Notes: a model not told the origin generated them from the letters alone. A stretch of 10,503 nt of DNA from an uncultured Lachnospiraceae bacterium (GCA_910587895.1 CAJUOE010000155.1:1-10503); one strand, 5' to 3'. Positions 1 to 5,360 are shown, numbered from the stretch's first letter. Program-made: numbers and translations.

Positions 1-99
1 ACAGCACCGCCTCTATTCCCTCCTCCAGCTCTGGGTCCTTCAAGTCCGTATACACCTCAATATCCAGCGCATTCCTCTTAAAATACGCCACCCCGTCCG
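1..99 (-). pseudogene. Unidentified gene fragment, 5' end missing, runs off window
   Basis: On the minus strand a frame stays open from the edge of the 35-nt repeat to the window start. It reads roughly ADGVAYFKRNALDIEVYTDL and then an acidic stretch, KDPELEEGIEAVL. The charge pattern and codon use look like real coding sequence. Followed upstream, the frame enters the antisense of the aldo/keto reductase remnant and meets a stop at 161-163, with no ATG and no ribosome binding site between. The original N-terminus is therefore probably lost at the junction near position 100. I do not recognise the family. The rest of the gene lies outside the window, so an internal GTG start cannot be excluded. 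Confidence 0.4.
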
Positions 100-134
100 C
101 AGAAATTAGATATTCCCATGCTGATCGCGGCCTA
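100..134 (+). repeat. 35-nt repeat, copy 1 (matches 4211-4245)
   Basis: This stretch matches 4211-4245 at 34 of 35 positions. The only difference is the central base (C at 117, T at 4228), which is a silent wobble position. The sequence encodes QKLDIPMLIAA and the start of the next codon within an aldo/keto reductase. Similarity stops abruptly on both sides: upstream is the unrelated minus-strand fragment, downstream the reductase reading frame continues. It therefore marks a recombination junction as well as being a piece of gene. Confidence 0.8.
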
Positions 135-369
135 TAATGAACTTCGTTTTTCCCCGGCGGTCAATGTGGCGATGCGGCTGGATGCGCTTTCGGACGATAA
201 GAAACCGTCCGCCTGCATCGGCTGTAAGAAATGCACCAGAATCTGCCCGCAGGATATCGATGTCCCAGAGGCAATGAAGGGACTGTCAGAGGAGCTTGCG
301 AAACTGCCAAGCTGGGCGGAAATCTGCAGACAGCGCGAGGAGGCGGCAAAGGCAATAAAATCAGATTGA
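100..369 (+). pseudogene. Aldo/keto reductase, C-terminal [4Fe-4S] tail only
   Basis: This is the C-terminal end of a ferredoxin-tailed aldo/keto reductase, a family of NAD(P)H-linked oxidoreductases common in clostridia. The frame opens at QKLDIPMLIAAYNELRF, which in intact members follows the first cysteine cluster. It continues to KPSACIGCKKCTRICPQ, a C-x2-C-x2-C-x3-C-P iron-sulfur motif. Counting from the ATG at 118, the cysteines are residues 33, 36, 39 and 43. The frame ends with LPSWAEICRQREEAAK and TGA at 367-369. The whole catalytic barrel is absent. The ATG at 118 is an internal Met inside the conserved DIPMLIAAY motif and has no ribosome binding site, so this is a decayed remnant and not a small ferredoxin gene. 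Its 5' end lies at the 35-nt repeat. The terminator right after it was presumably the terminator of the original gene. Confidence 0.85.
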
Positions 370-374
370 ATGTA

Positions 375-400
375 AAAGGCACTCACTTGTGAGTGCCTTT
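375..400 (+). terminator. Rho-independent-type hairpin after the reductase remnant
   Basis: AAAGGCACTCAC (375-386) and GTGAGTGCCTTT (389-400) form a perfect 12-bp inverted repeat around TT, starting 5 nt after the stop at 367-369. In practice the top of the stem would open to a 4-6 nt loop. The A-run on the left and T-run on the right mean it could terminate in either direction, although only three Ts follow the GC-rich part on the + strand. Confidence 0.75.
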
Positions 401-418
401 GCTGCCCTTACGGCATAA

Positions 419-523
419 ACAGTCTATACCATGTATGAAATATTAAATGTGATGGACGATATGCTTTCGGAGAATGGTTTTATCAGGATACACCATTTGG
501 GATCAGGCAAGACAGAAGGATAA
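419..523 (+). pseudogene. LytTR DNA-binding domain scrap 1
   Basis: Directly after an in-frame TAA at 416-418 the frame reads TVYTMYEILNVMDDMLSENG and then FIRIHH. This resembles the middle of a LytTR domain (AgrA/LytR-type response regulators), where a helix is followed by the strand F-x-R-I-H before the SYLVN segment. After FIRIHH the similarity ends: the next residues, LGSGKTEG, do not fit the family, and a TAA follows at 521-523. There is no receiver domain and no ribosome binding site at the ATG (431). It overlaps in domain position with the second scrap at 622-819, so the two seem to come from different LytTR genes. Confidence 0.5.
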
Positions 524-540
524 AGGGGCGAGGTAGCAAC

Positions 541-559
541 AAGTTTGAAAAACAAACTT
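541..559. repeat. Small inverted repeat AAGTTTG-A5-CAAACTT
   Basis: A perfect 7-bp inverted repeat surrounds five A residues, in the roughly 100-nt gap between the two LytTR scraps. It could be a weak operator or hairpin, but no convincing -10/-35 pair could be placed next to it. Nothing else was recognised from 524 to 621. Confidence 0.3.
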
Positions 560-621
560 ACTCATATTTTGCATAGCATTGTTAATCGAAATGCGTTATT
601 ATTGATACATATGTTAAAAAG

Positions 622-819
622 TCTGGAGGTATTTGTTTTGATAGACAATATGGATTCGCGTATATTGAGCAGGGTATCCTTGTCAACATGAAGCATATCA
701 GTAGGCTTGCCGATACGAAGGTGATTATGGATAATGGGGAAGAAAAATATATCAGCAGACGTCGTTATAAAAGCTTTTTGTCAGAATTTAATTTTTTTAG
801 TTCGGGAGGCTGGATATGA
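622..819 (+). pseudogene. LytTR DNA-binding domain scrap 2 (C-terminal end of a response regulator)
   Basis: The frame ending with TGA at 817-819 reads GFAYIEQGILVNMKHI, then TKVIMDNGEEKYISRRRYKS and FLSEFNFF. This is the typical C-terminal half of a LytTR domain: the LVN-x-x-x-I segment, the turn with NGE, and the basic ISRRR strand and helix that close the DNA-binding fold. The receiver domain and first half of the LytTR domain are missing, and upstream sequence shows no start with a fitting ribosome binding site. The stop codon overlaps the next start as ATGA (816-819). That is the usual arrangement of a response regulator followed by its GHKL sensor kinase, and it supports reading the next ORF's N-terminus as a kinase remnant. 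No longer functional as a regulator. Confidence 0.7.
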
Positions 820-1244
820 GTATCGTGCGGGATTCTGTGAATTTTTTGGCAAGTATCAGCAACATTGTATTTGGACTTCTGTATATAGAGATATTTGAGA
901 AGAAAAGAAATGCGTCAAAGCAGATACGGCTGCTGCTTATATGCTTAACGTTTATTTCTTTTTTTATCAACACTTTTGTAATTGATAAAATTTTTGCTCG
1001 CTCAATTGTGCTTTTTTACGGTTTCCGGAAAGGAAAGCTGTATCGTGTTCTGGTCAGGAAAAGCATGGACAAAAAAGATAACGTGCATTATAAGGCGTAT
1101 TATGTAGATGAGGTGCTGCAAAGGAATGTAAAAGAACTGTCGCTGGAGCATAAATATATGTTTGAAGCCGGATTTGAAGATCAGACGGAGGATATGTTGC
1201 TGTTCACCGTGGAAAAGCCGACAAAAGGGTATTCCTCAGAATGA
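816..1244 (+). CDS. Chimeric ORF: kinase-like membrane N-terminus fused to an uncharacterised domain
   Basis: This is a 142-residue ORF whose ATG overlaps the stop of the LytTR remnant by 4 bp. Residues 1-57 contain two hydrophobic segments (about 11-27 and 39-57) separated by a basic stretch, KKRNASKQIR. That is how AgrC/GHKL-type sensor kinases begin, but the remaining membrane segments and the kinase domain are absent. From about residue 65 the protein changes to a soluble domain with RKGKLYRVLVRKS, then YYVDEVLQRN and EDMLLFTVEKPTKGYSSE. The motif Y-x-V-x-VRKS recurs in the next ORF, which lies in the same frame after a single TGA (1242-1244). The soluble half plus 1245-1715 may once have been one protein with two copies of this domain followed by DUF2262. 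The kinase assignment rests on topology and gene order and is an inference. Expression would require the lost upstream promoter. Confidence 0.5.
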   Translation: MSIVRDSVNFLASISNIVFGLLYIEIFEKKRNASKQIRLLLICLTFISFFINTFVIDKIFARSIVLFYGFRKGKLYRVLVRKSMDKKDNVHYKAYYVDEVLQRNVKELSLEHKYMFEAGFEDQTEDMLLFTVEKPTKGYSSE

Positions 1245-1715
1245 TATCGGGAAGTGCGGTGTGAATATATCGCTGTTTGGGACAAACAGACGGATCAGCC
1301 GGAGCACAGCTTTGGAAAACTCACATGGATAGAGAAGGATATTCCGTTGATACATAAATTCCGGTTTAAAGAAAGGCAGGCATATCAGGTCAGGGTAAGA
1401 AAAAGCAGAGATAATTCAAAATGCTATATGGTCTGCAGCATGGAAAAGATCACCGGAGAGCGTTATGAGAGGCTGAAGGAAAAAGCGCAAAAGCCGATTA
1501 TGCTGACTAAACCGCTCGGTACATTTGAATGGAACAAAGCTTTCTTAGCGTTTGAAGGAAAAATGGATTATTTAGGGGAAGCCTGTAATATCCGGTTAAG
1601 GACGGATAACGGCGAACTGACGGCGGATTCCCAGCTTGAAAGGCTGAACGGTATATACAGACAGCTTGAAAAGTGGGACATAGAGGTAAAAGAATTTGCC
1701 GCATCAGGCAATTAG
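1245..1715 (+). pseudogene. DUF2262-like protein fragment, cut at both ends
   Basis: The frame is the same as 816-1244 and is separated from it only by TGA at 1242-1244. The residues directly after the stop, YREVRCEYIAVWDKQTDQPE, read as normal protein, so the GTG at 1254 (no ribosome binding site) is probably not a true start. Counting from that GTG, residues 37-81 hold a domain with AYQVRVRKSRDN that echoes the previous ORF. Residues 88-150 hold LGTFEWNKAFLAFEGKMDYL and then LEKWDIEVKEFAA, which resembles the beginning of the DUF2262 domain (an LG-x-F, F-x-G, W-D and FAA pattern). The domain should continue for several dozen residues but stops at TAG 1713-1715 after AASGN. The family's function is unknown to me. 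The piece is broken upstream by TGA and truncated downstream. Confidence 0.55.
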
Positions 1716-1723
1716 AAGATTCG

Positions 1724-2098
1724 ATGAAGCAGATGAATAGCTTTGATTTTGGCTGCATACAAGGTGTTTGCGATGGAATGCTTCTGTATGAAGATAATGG
1801 GGAAATCGTCAAAATTGATATTAGGAAAAGCGCTGGGCATCGGTGGGATTACCATAACAGAAACACGATAATGAACATATTGCTAAAGAAGCGTGCAAAG
1901 AACAAATTTGCCGGAGATAAATGCTTTGCCTATACAGAGGCATATATCAGATTGTATGCGGACGGAAAGGAAATACTTTTTAAAAAGAAATTTCCGGATG
2001 AATGGGATACAAATGATGCGTGTGAATTCAGAACGTGGTGGGAACAGATTAACAGCGATTTCCATAAGCTTGGATATTGGCTGTTTGACGAAGGATAG
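1724..2098 (+). CDS. Hypothetical protein, 124 aa
   Basis: This is a small soluble protein of unknown family, beginning MKQMNSFDFGCIQGVC and ending FHKLGYWLFDEG. The frame is open further upstream to 1673, but that part overlaps the DUF2262 fragment in another frame. The ATG at 1724, preceded by a weak AGAAGA about 4 nt upstream, or the ATG at 1733, is the more natural start. The body is rich in charged and aromatic residues (for example FPDEWDTNDACEFRTWWEQI), with no signal peptide or membrane segment. Codon use and A+T content match its neighbours. Because it starts right after a truncated gene, it may itself be the C-terminal remnant of something longer. Small soluble acidic proteins strung together like this sometimes are immunity genes of polymorphic-toxin loci, but no toxin is visible here, so I do not assign that role. 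Confidence 0.5.
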   Translation: MKQMNSFDFGCIQGVCDGMLLYEDNGEIVKIDIRKSAGHRWDYHNRNTIMNILLKKRAKNKFAGDKCFAYTEAYIRLYADGKEILFKKKFPDEWDTNDACEFRTWWEQINSDFHKLGYWLFDEG

Positions 2099-2155
2099 TG
2101 TGCCTGATGCTCTGTAGGGGAGTGTACGGACCTGAAACAGGTGAACAGGCTTGAA

Positions 2156-2160
2156 TGGAG
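2156..2160 (+). promoter_or_regulatory. GGAGG ribosome binding site deciding the 2166 start
   Basis: GGAGG sits 5 nt before ATG 2166 (AATGGAGGATATATG). The in-frame ATG at 2151 lies upstream of this element and has nothing comparable in front of it, which favours the start at 2166. Confidence 0.55.
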
Positions 2161-2165
2161 GATAT

Positions 2166-2660
2166 ATGTACACAACGACAGTAAAAACAAGAAAAATATT
2201 AGGTGATAAGACGGGGCTGAAAATAGCTGCTCCGATATTTATATGGCTTATGGCAGAGCTGGTCGTCTTTTTAATAGCAGTTAAAGTGCATTATTTAGCA
2301 ATGCCGCTTTTCGTGATTATATTCTTTGCCGTTATCCCTATTGCCTGCCATATGCGTAAAAGAGCGGCTGAATTTCGCGGAAAGGAATCATTCCAATATG
2401 AAGAGATTACCTTTCATACTGCCGATGGGGAACTTTATGTTGACGATATAAAGCTGGATGTTACATATAACGAATCCCAAACAGAAATTTTCGTAGATCA
2501 TATTATGGAGTGGGAGACAAAATTCGGACAGACAGCCATGTGCGCCGACTTTATAGGAATTGTTGAAGAACCGTATTTAGAGGACTTCGTCCGTTTTTTG
2601 GAAAAAGAAGGGGTAAAGATACATCAAGAGTCTGAAAGATGCAAAAATTTTTTTGAATAG
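2166..2660 (+). CDS. Uncharacterised two-TM protein with acidic cytoplasmic tail, 164 aa
   Basis: Taking the start at 2166, residues 20-39 and 43-62 form two membrane segments joined by a very short turn (KVHY). They are flanked by basic residues (N-terminal KTRK; HMRKRA after the second), which suggests a hairpin with both ends in the cytoplasm. The tail of about 100 residues (from 64) is soluble and acidic, with EITFHTADGELYVDDIKLDV and a C-terminal EDFVRFLEKEGVKIHQESER. I do not recognise the family. The last codons lie inside a 24-nt sequence that recurs 65 bp downstream, where it reads into a different ending; that copy looks like the tail of a lost paralogue. The next gene also encodes two membrane segments plus a soluble tail, so the two may be related in role, but their sequences are not obviously alike. 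Confidence 0.6.
   Translation: MYTTTVKTRKILGDKTGLKIAAPIFIWLMAELVVFLIAVKVHYLAMPLFVIIFFAVIPIACHMRKRAAEFRGKESFQYEEITFHTADGELYVDDIKLDVTYNESQTEIFVDHIMEWETKFGQTAMCADFIGIVEEPYLEDFVRFLEKEGVKIHQESERCKNFFE
2619..2642 (+). repeat. 24-nt direct repeat, copy 1 (in the 3' end of the two-TM gene)
   Basis: ATACATCAAGAGTCTGAAAG plus ATGC occurs here and again at 2684-2707 with one difference (A at 2629, C at 2694). Here it encodes IHQESERC near the C-terminus of the 164-residue protein, followed by KNFFE and the stop. Confidence 0.75.
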
Positions 2661-2683
2661 TAAATTGAACGAGTATAGTACAA

Positions 2684-2722
2684 ATACATCAAGCGTCTGA
2701 AAGATGCGGTGTGCATTATTAA
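2684..2722 (+). pseudogene. Duplicated gene tail carrying the second 24-nt copy
   Basis: The second copy (2684-2707) is readable in the corresponding frame as IHQASERCGVHY followed by TAA at 2720-2722. It is the same peptide as the end of the preceding gene but with a different finish. The simplest reading is that a paralogous gene once followed in tandem and all but its 3' tail was deleted. The stretch from 2661 to 2803 otherwise holds nothing I can identify. Confidence 0.45.
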
Positions 2723-2803
2723 GTATTTCGTCGTCGGAAGAAAGCACAGTATCTGAATGTATTAAACCGCGAAACAAATAAAATGAAGGAAGTATGTTTA
2801 AAT

Positions 2804-3853
2804 ATGATTGAGATAGATAAGAAAGAACTTTGCAGGTTGAAGAAAGCAAAGAGAATCCGAAGAGTTTTCCGTCTGCCAATGCTTTTGGTGATGCTGATAA
2901 CTTATTCACTGGTGGGAATTTTGCTCATTTTATATGGTATTTTTTCAATGCCGGACTGCTGGTTCAAAAAATATATTATTGGGAATCCGGCGGTGGGCAT
3001 AACGCTTTATCTTGTGACAGGCGTTCTCATCATACCCTTGTATTTTGCGATTCTTAACAAGGCATCCTCTATGGAGAAGAGATTTGGTGAATATCTATGT
3101 TCCATAGATATATCTTCAGATGAGGCATTGTTAATAGGGGAAAAATATGGCTTTGATGGAGCCTTTGAGGTGGCACTTCAGAAGAGATTAAGGGAACTTG
3201 GAATATCGGAAGTTCCGCGCAAATGCACAGATGGAAGAGAAATTCTCAGGTTGCCAACAAAAGAAGATTTGGAATTTCGGAAAAGAAGGATAAAGCTGGA
3301 TTTATTCAGCATTCCATGTGAATATGATGGCTATGACATGGTCTTTGAGGAAGGAATTACAGATGTAAAGCTTTATGAAACGTTCAATGAAGTGATTACG
3401 GACAGGCGATACGATATAAATACTCTGTCGGAGTATCATGTGTTGCTTGACCATAAAGATGAGAAGCATTTTGATACCTTCTATGACTGCTGGATAAGAG
3501 AATTGGAGAAAAATAATTTTGTTTTTCCGCTGGACAACAGTGTTGGGATATTTAGCTTTGCAAAAGAAATTAACAGAATTCTGCGAAGTATTGGTTCAGG
3601 AAAACAATTGGACGAGGAGAGGGTAACTTCTGAATATCGACATGAACTCATGAATTATTCCCTGTCAGGAAAAGAGATTACATCTGAAATAAATTACGAT
3701 GTATTGGAAGCCAATATTGTTGCCAAAGAACTTAGAAAAATTGGATATGAATTGATTTGCCTGTTTAATGGCTTCGATAATAACGTAAAGGCAATTATCA
3801 GCATGGACAGAATATCTGAGCTGAAAGAGATTGAGGCCAAGATAAAAGAGTAA
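2804..3853 (+). CDS. Uncharacterised two-TM protein with large cytoplasmic domain, 349 aa
   Basis: The ATG at 2804 is chosen because AAGGAAG (2786-2792) sits 11 nt upstream; the in-frame ATG at 2783 has only A-rich sequence before it. Residues 11-23 are strongly basic (RLKKAKRIRRVFR), followed by membrane segments at about 24-47 and 63-84. By the positive-inside rule the N-terminus and the tail of about 265 residues should be cytoplasmic. The tail is highly charged, with YGFDGAFEVALQKRLRELGI, then RRYDINTLSEYHVLLDHKDE and a C-terminal segment containing KELRKIGYELICLFNGFDNN. I see no nucleotide-binding, protease or nuclease motif, and I cannot name the family. It is the largest intact ORF in the A+T-rich part of the window. 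No clear promoter or terminator was seen. From 3854 to 4041 I found no gene. Confidence 0.65.
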   Translation: MIEIDKKELCRLKKAKRIRRVFRLPMLLVMLITYSLVGILLILYGIFSMPDCWFKKYIIGNPAVGITLYLVTGVLIIPLYFAILNKASSMEKRFGEYLCSIDISSDEALLIGEKYGFDGAFEVALQKRLRELGISEVPRKCTDGREILRLPTKEDLEFRKRRIKLDLFSIPCEYDGYDMVFEEGITDVKLYETFNEVITDRRYDINTLSEYHVLLDHKDEKHFDTFYDCWIRELEKNNFVFPLDNSVGIFSFAKEINRILRSIGSGKQLDEERVTSEYRHELMNYSLSGKEITSEINYDVLEANIVAKELRKIGYELICLFNGFDNNVKAIISMDRISELKEIEAKIKE

Positions 3854-4054
3854 TATGCATTCTTCTTAAAAAATGTTCAAAGGATTGATGGGGTTATTCC
3901 GGCGCTTGATAAAGGGTTTTACAATAACAATAAGCAGAAACCTGAAATACTCTGTTTAGAATGTCGGATACGAGATTGCAGGAAGATTGTATCCTGATTT
4001 GTACGCTTACTAAAGCGGGTAGATGGGAGTGAAGAATAAAAAGAGGATTTTATC

Positions 4055-4468
4055 ATGCTTACAAATGAGTTTAAGGGACTGAAGCTGTCGCGTCTGGGAT
4101 TTGGGACGATGTGTCTGCCAGTGCGGGATGGAAATGCATCCGATATTGATGAAAAGCAGGTGGACGAGATGGTTGACTATGCGATTGCGGGCGGCAAGGT
4201 ATATAATTTGCAGAAATTAGATATTCCTATGCTGATCGCGGCCTACTTTAGCTTTCTTCTAACAATTTGTGAATATTCCAGCCTGGCCAAATCCCTATAC
4301 CCCCAGTCTTTTTCCAAAATATGCGCGCTGGGACAGCGTTCGCGCAGCGACGTGGCTGACGCGCTGAGGGACTGCGCGCCATATGTGAGGGTGATCGGGG
4401 ATGCCGTCAGGGTTTCCGCTATCACAAACGCGGTGTACTGGGGATATTATGCGGCGCTTGATATTTGA
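4055..4468 (+). CDS. Chimeric ORF: aldo/keto reductase N-terminus joined to flavoprotein C-terminus
   Basis: This 137-residue ORF has a good ribosome binding site, AGAGGA (4042-4047), 7 nt before the ATG. Residues 1-47 (MLTNEFKGLKLSRLGFGTMC, then ASDIDEKQVDEMVDYAIAGG) are the first strand and helix of an aldo/keto reductase. In an intact enzyme VNYFDTA and the rest of the barrel would follow. Here five residues (KVYNL) lead straight into the 35-nt repeat (QKLDIPMLIAAY, residues 53-64). About 24 unrelated codons come next, then residues 92-137 match the C-terminus of an enoate-reductase/2,4-dienoyl-CoA-reductase-type flavoprotein. No catalytic Tyr/Lys pair of the reductase and no complete FAD domain remain, so an enzyme activity is implausible. 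Every junction is in frame and the product could still be translated. It is most likely a deletion scar. Confidence 0.7.
   Translation: MLTNEFKGLKLSRLGFGTMCLPVRDGNASDIDEKQVDEMVDYAIAGGKVYNLQKLDIPMLIAAYFSFLLTICEYSSLAKSLYPQSFSKICALGQRSRSDVADALRDCAPYVRVIGDAVRVSAITNAVYWGYYAALDI
4211..4245 (+). repeat. 35-nt repeat, copy 2 (matches 100-134)
   Basis: This is the second copy of the sequence at 100-134, in the same orientation and the same reading frame (QKLDIPMLIAAY). The 15 nt to its left and everything to its right differ from copy 1. The exact matches are 17 nt on each side of the single silent mismatch at 4228. Confidence 0.8.
4243..4320 (-). other. Possible C-terminal scrap of an unidentified minus-strand gene
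   Basis: Between the repeat and the flavoprotein tail, the minus strand reads LEKDWGYRDLARLEYSQIVR and then RKLK and TAG. The stop (CTA on the + strand, 4243-4245) lies within the last bases of the 35-nt repeat. The peptide looks more protein-like than the + strand reading of the same bases, but it is only about 25 codons and I cannot name it. Its true length is uncertain because the antisense frame continues across the flavoprotein tail. Confidence 0.25.
4328..4468 (+). pseudogene. C-terminal tail of an enoate-reductase-type FAD/FMN oxidoreductase
   Basis: The last 46 codons of the chimeric ORF read LGQRSRSDVADALRDCAPYV, then RVIGDAVRVSAITNAVYWGY and YAALDI before TGA. In 2,4-dienoyl-CoA reductase/BaiCD-like flavoenzymes the C-terminus has this pattern: a V-R-V-I-G-D motif that contacts FAD, then S-x-I-x-x-A-V-x-x-G-Y-x-A-A at the end of the nucleotide-binding domain. 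The FMN barrel and the rest of the FAD/NAD domain are absent, so this is only a 3' remnant, captured in frame behind the aldo/keto reductase piece. Recognition is from the motif alone. Confidence 0.65.
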
Positions 4469-4514
4469 CAACAGATTCGAAGTTTCTTAATGGAAGAAAA
4501 GGGAAGCAGGCAGA

Positions 4515-5357
4515 TTATTTATGCTGATTTCGCCACTCTCTGGGAGATATTCCGTATATCGTTTTAAATGCACGCGAAAAATGAAGCTGGTTTTCATATC
4601 CGACAGCAGAACCGATCTCTGCAATGGACAGGGAAGTCAGCTTTAGCAATTCCGTGGCTTTTACCATGCGGTAATTCATCAGGAATTCCTGTGGGGAACG
4701 GCCGATCGAATTGCGGAATATTTTTCCAAAATAACTGCGGTTAATGCCACAAACTGCGGCAATGTCTTCGATACTGATATCATTCTGAAAATTCTGTTCA
4801 ATGTAATTGATCGCTTCTTTGATGTAATAATCACTCATCTTGCTGCTTTTCACCGGTTTTGCAGTCCTGGAGGACTGTATCAGAAAATCAAAAAAGAGAT
4901 AGAGATGCCCGATCAGGTGAAACGGCGTTTCTGCCGCATGATGGACAATGTAAAGCATTTCGTCCTGCATTTGTCCACGCAGATCTTTGGCGTGTGAATG
5001 ATATACAGGATGATCGACGGAAAGCTCCGTCAGGTCAAGCGCCTCTTTTACACGCAGTCCGTCAAACTCGATCCACACATACTCCCAGGGAAGAGCCTGA
5101 TCCGCGTAATACGTCGTTATCTGTCCGGGAAAGATCAGGAATCCCTGCCCGCTTTTGATAGAATAAGTCTGCGTTTCTCCCTTCGCGTTGTCGGCCATAA
5201 GGATGCCGGTACCTGAAATAATATAGTGGAACAGATAATGGTTTCGTGAGGCGGGGCCGAAGGAATGACCAGGCTCGCACTGCTCGTATCCATATTGATA
5301 CATACCCAGGTCAATGAAGTTTTCGCGGGGGAATATGTTAAATAAAATATTGCTCAT
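4515..5357 (-). CDS. AraC-family transcriptional regulator of the sugar operon, 280 aa
   Basis: This is a two-domain AraC/XylS-type regulator. The start at 5355-5357 is fixed by AAAGGAGC 5 nt upstream; the open frame extends further back, but that part covers the promoter region and the divergent gene. Residues about 20-160 form the cupin-like sugar-sensing domain (HYIISGTGILMADN, then GQGFLIFPGQITTYYADQ and WEYVWIEFDG). Residues about 178-280 carry two helix-turn-helix motifs: ISIEDIAAVCGINRSYFGKI (195-214) and SIAEIGSAVGYENQLHFSRA (244-263), ending in the family signature YGISPREWR. It is transcribed away from the solute-binding protein gene, with 175 bp between the two start codons. By analogy with MsmR/RafR it probably activates the transporter/alpha-galactosidase operon in response to an alpha-galactoside. 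The intergenic inverted repeat is its likely binding site, and one arm covers its own -35 region, suggesting autoregulation. The exact ligand cannot be read from the sequence. Confidence 0.9.
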   Translation of the reverse strand: MSNILFNIFPRENFIDLGMYQYGYEQCEPGHSFGPASRNHYLFHYIISGTGILMADNAKGETQTYSIKSGQGFLIFPGQITTYYADQALPWEYVWIEFDGLRVKEALDLTELSVDHPVYHSHAKDLRGQMQDEMLYIVHHAAETPFHLIGHLYLFFDFLIQSSRTAKPVKSSKMSDYYIKEAINYIEQNFQNDISIEDIAAVCGINRSYFGKIFRNSIGRSPQEFLMNYRMVKATELLKLTSLSIAEIGSAVGYENQLHFSRAFKTIYGISPREWRNQHK

Positions 5358-5360
5358 TTT

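Noticed and set aside
118..369. A stand-alone small ferredoxin gene
   Set aside because: The ATG is the Met of the conserved reductase motif DIPMLIAAY, there is no ribosome binding site, and the sequence after the cysteines is the known tail of an aldo/keto reductase.
1242..1244. TGA as a selenocysteine codon
   Set aside because: No stable hairpin of the bacterial SECIS type is evident directly downstream, neither flank resembles a redox active site, and the neighbourhood is full of broken genes.
3955..4012. Short frame NVGYEIAGRLYPDLYAY before a stop
   Set aside because: It looks mildly protein-like, possibly another gene tail, but at under 20 residues with no upstream continuation it cannot be supported.
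100..4245. Assembly error joining contigs at the 35-nt repeat
   Set aside because: The two copies differ in the middle, so the longest exact shared stretch is only 17 nt, too short to mislead a normal assembler. It cannot be fully excluded without reads.
1..4320. The minus-strand scraps at 4243-4320 and 1-99 as two halves of one gene split by insertion of 100-4245
   Set aside because: The right-hand scrap ends in a stop inside the repeat and the left-hand frame is offset by one base from it, so joining them through a single repeat copy does not give one reading frame. Each scrap is also too short to identify.
4478..4499. TTTCTT/AAGAAA inverted repeat as a terminator after the AraC-type gene
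   Set aside because: The stem is only 6 bp and A/T-dominated without a T-tract in the right place; too weak to call.
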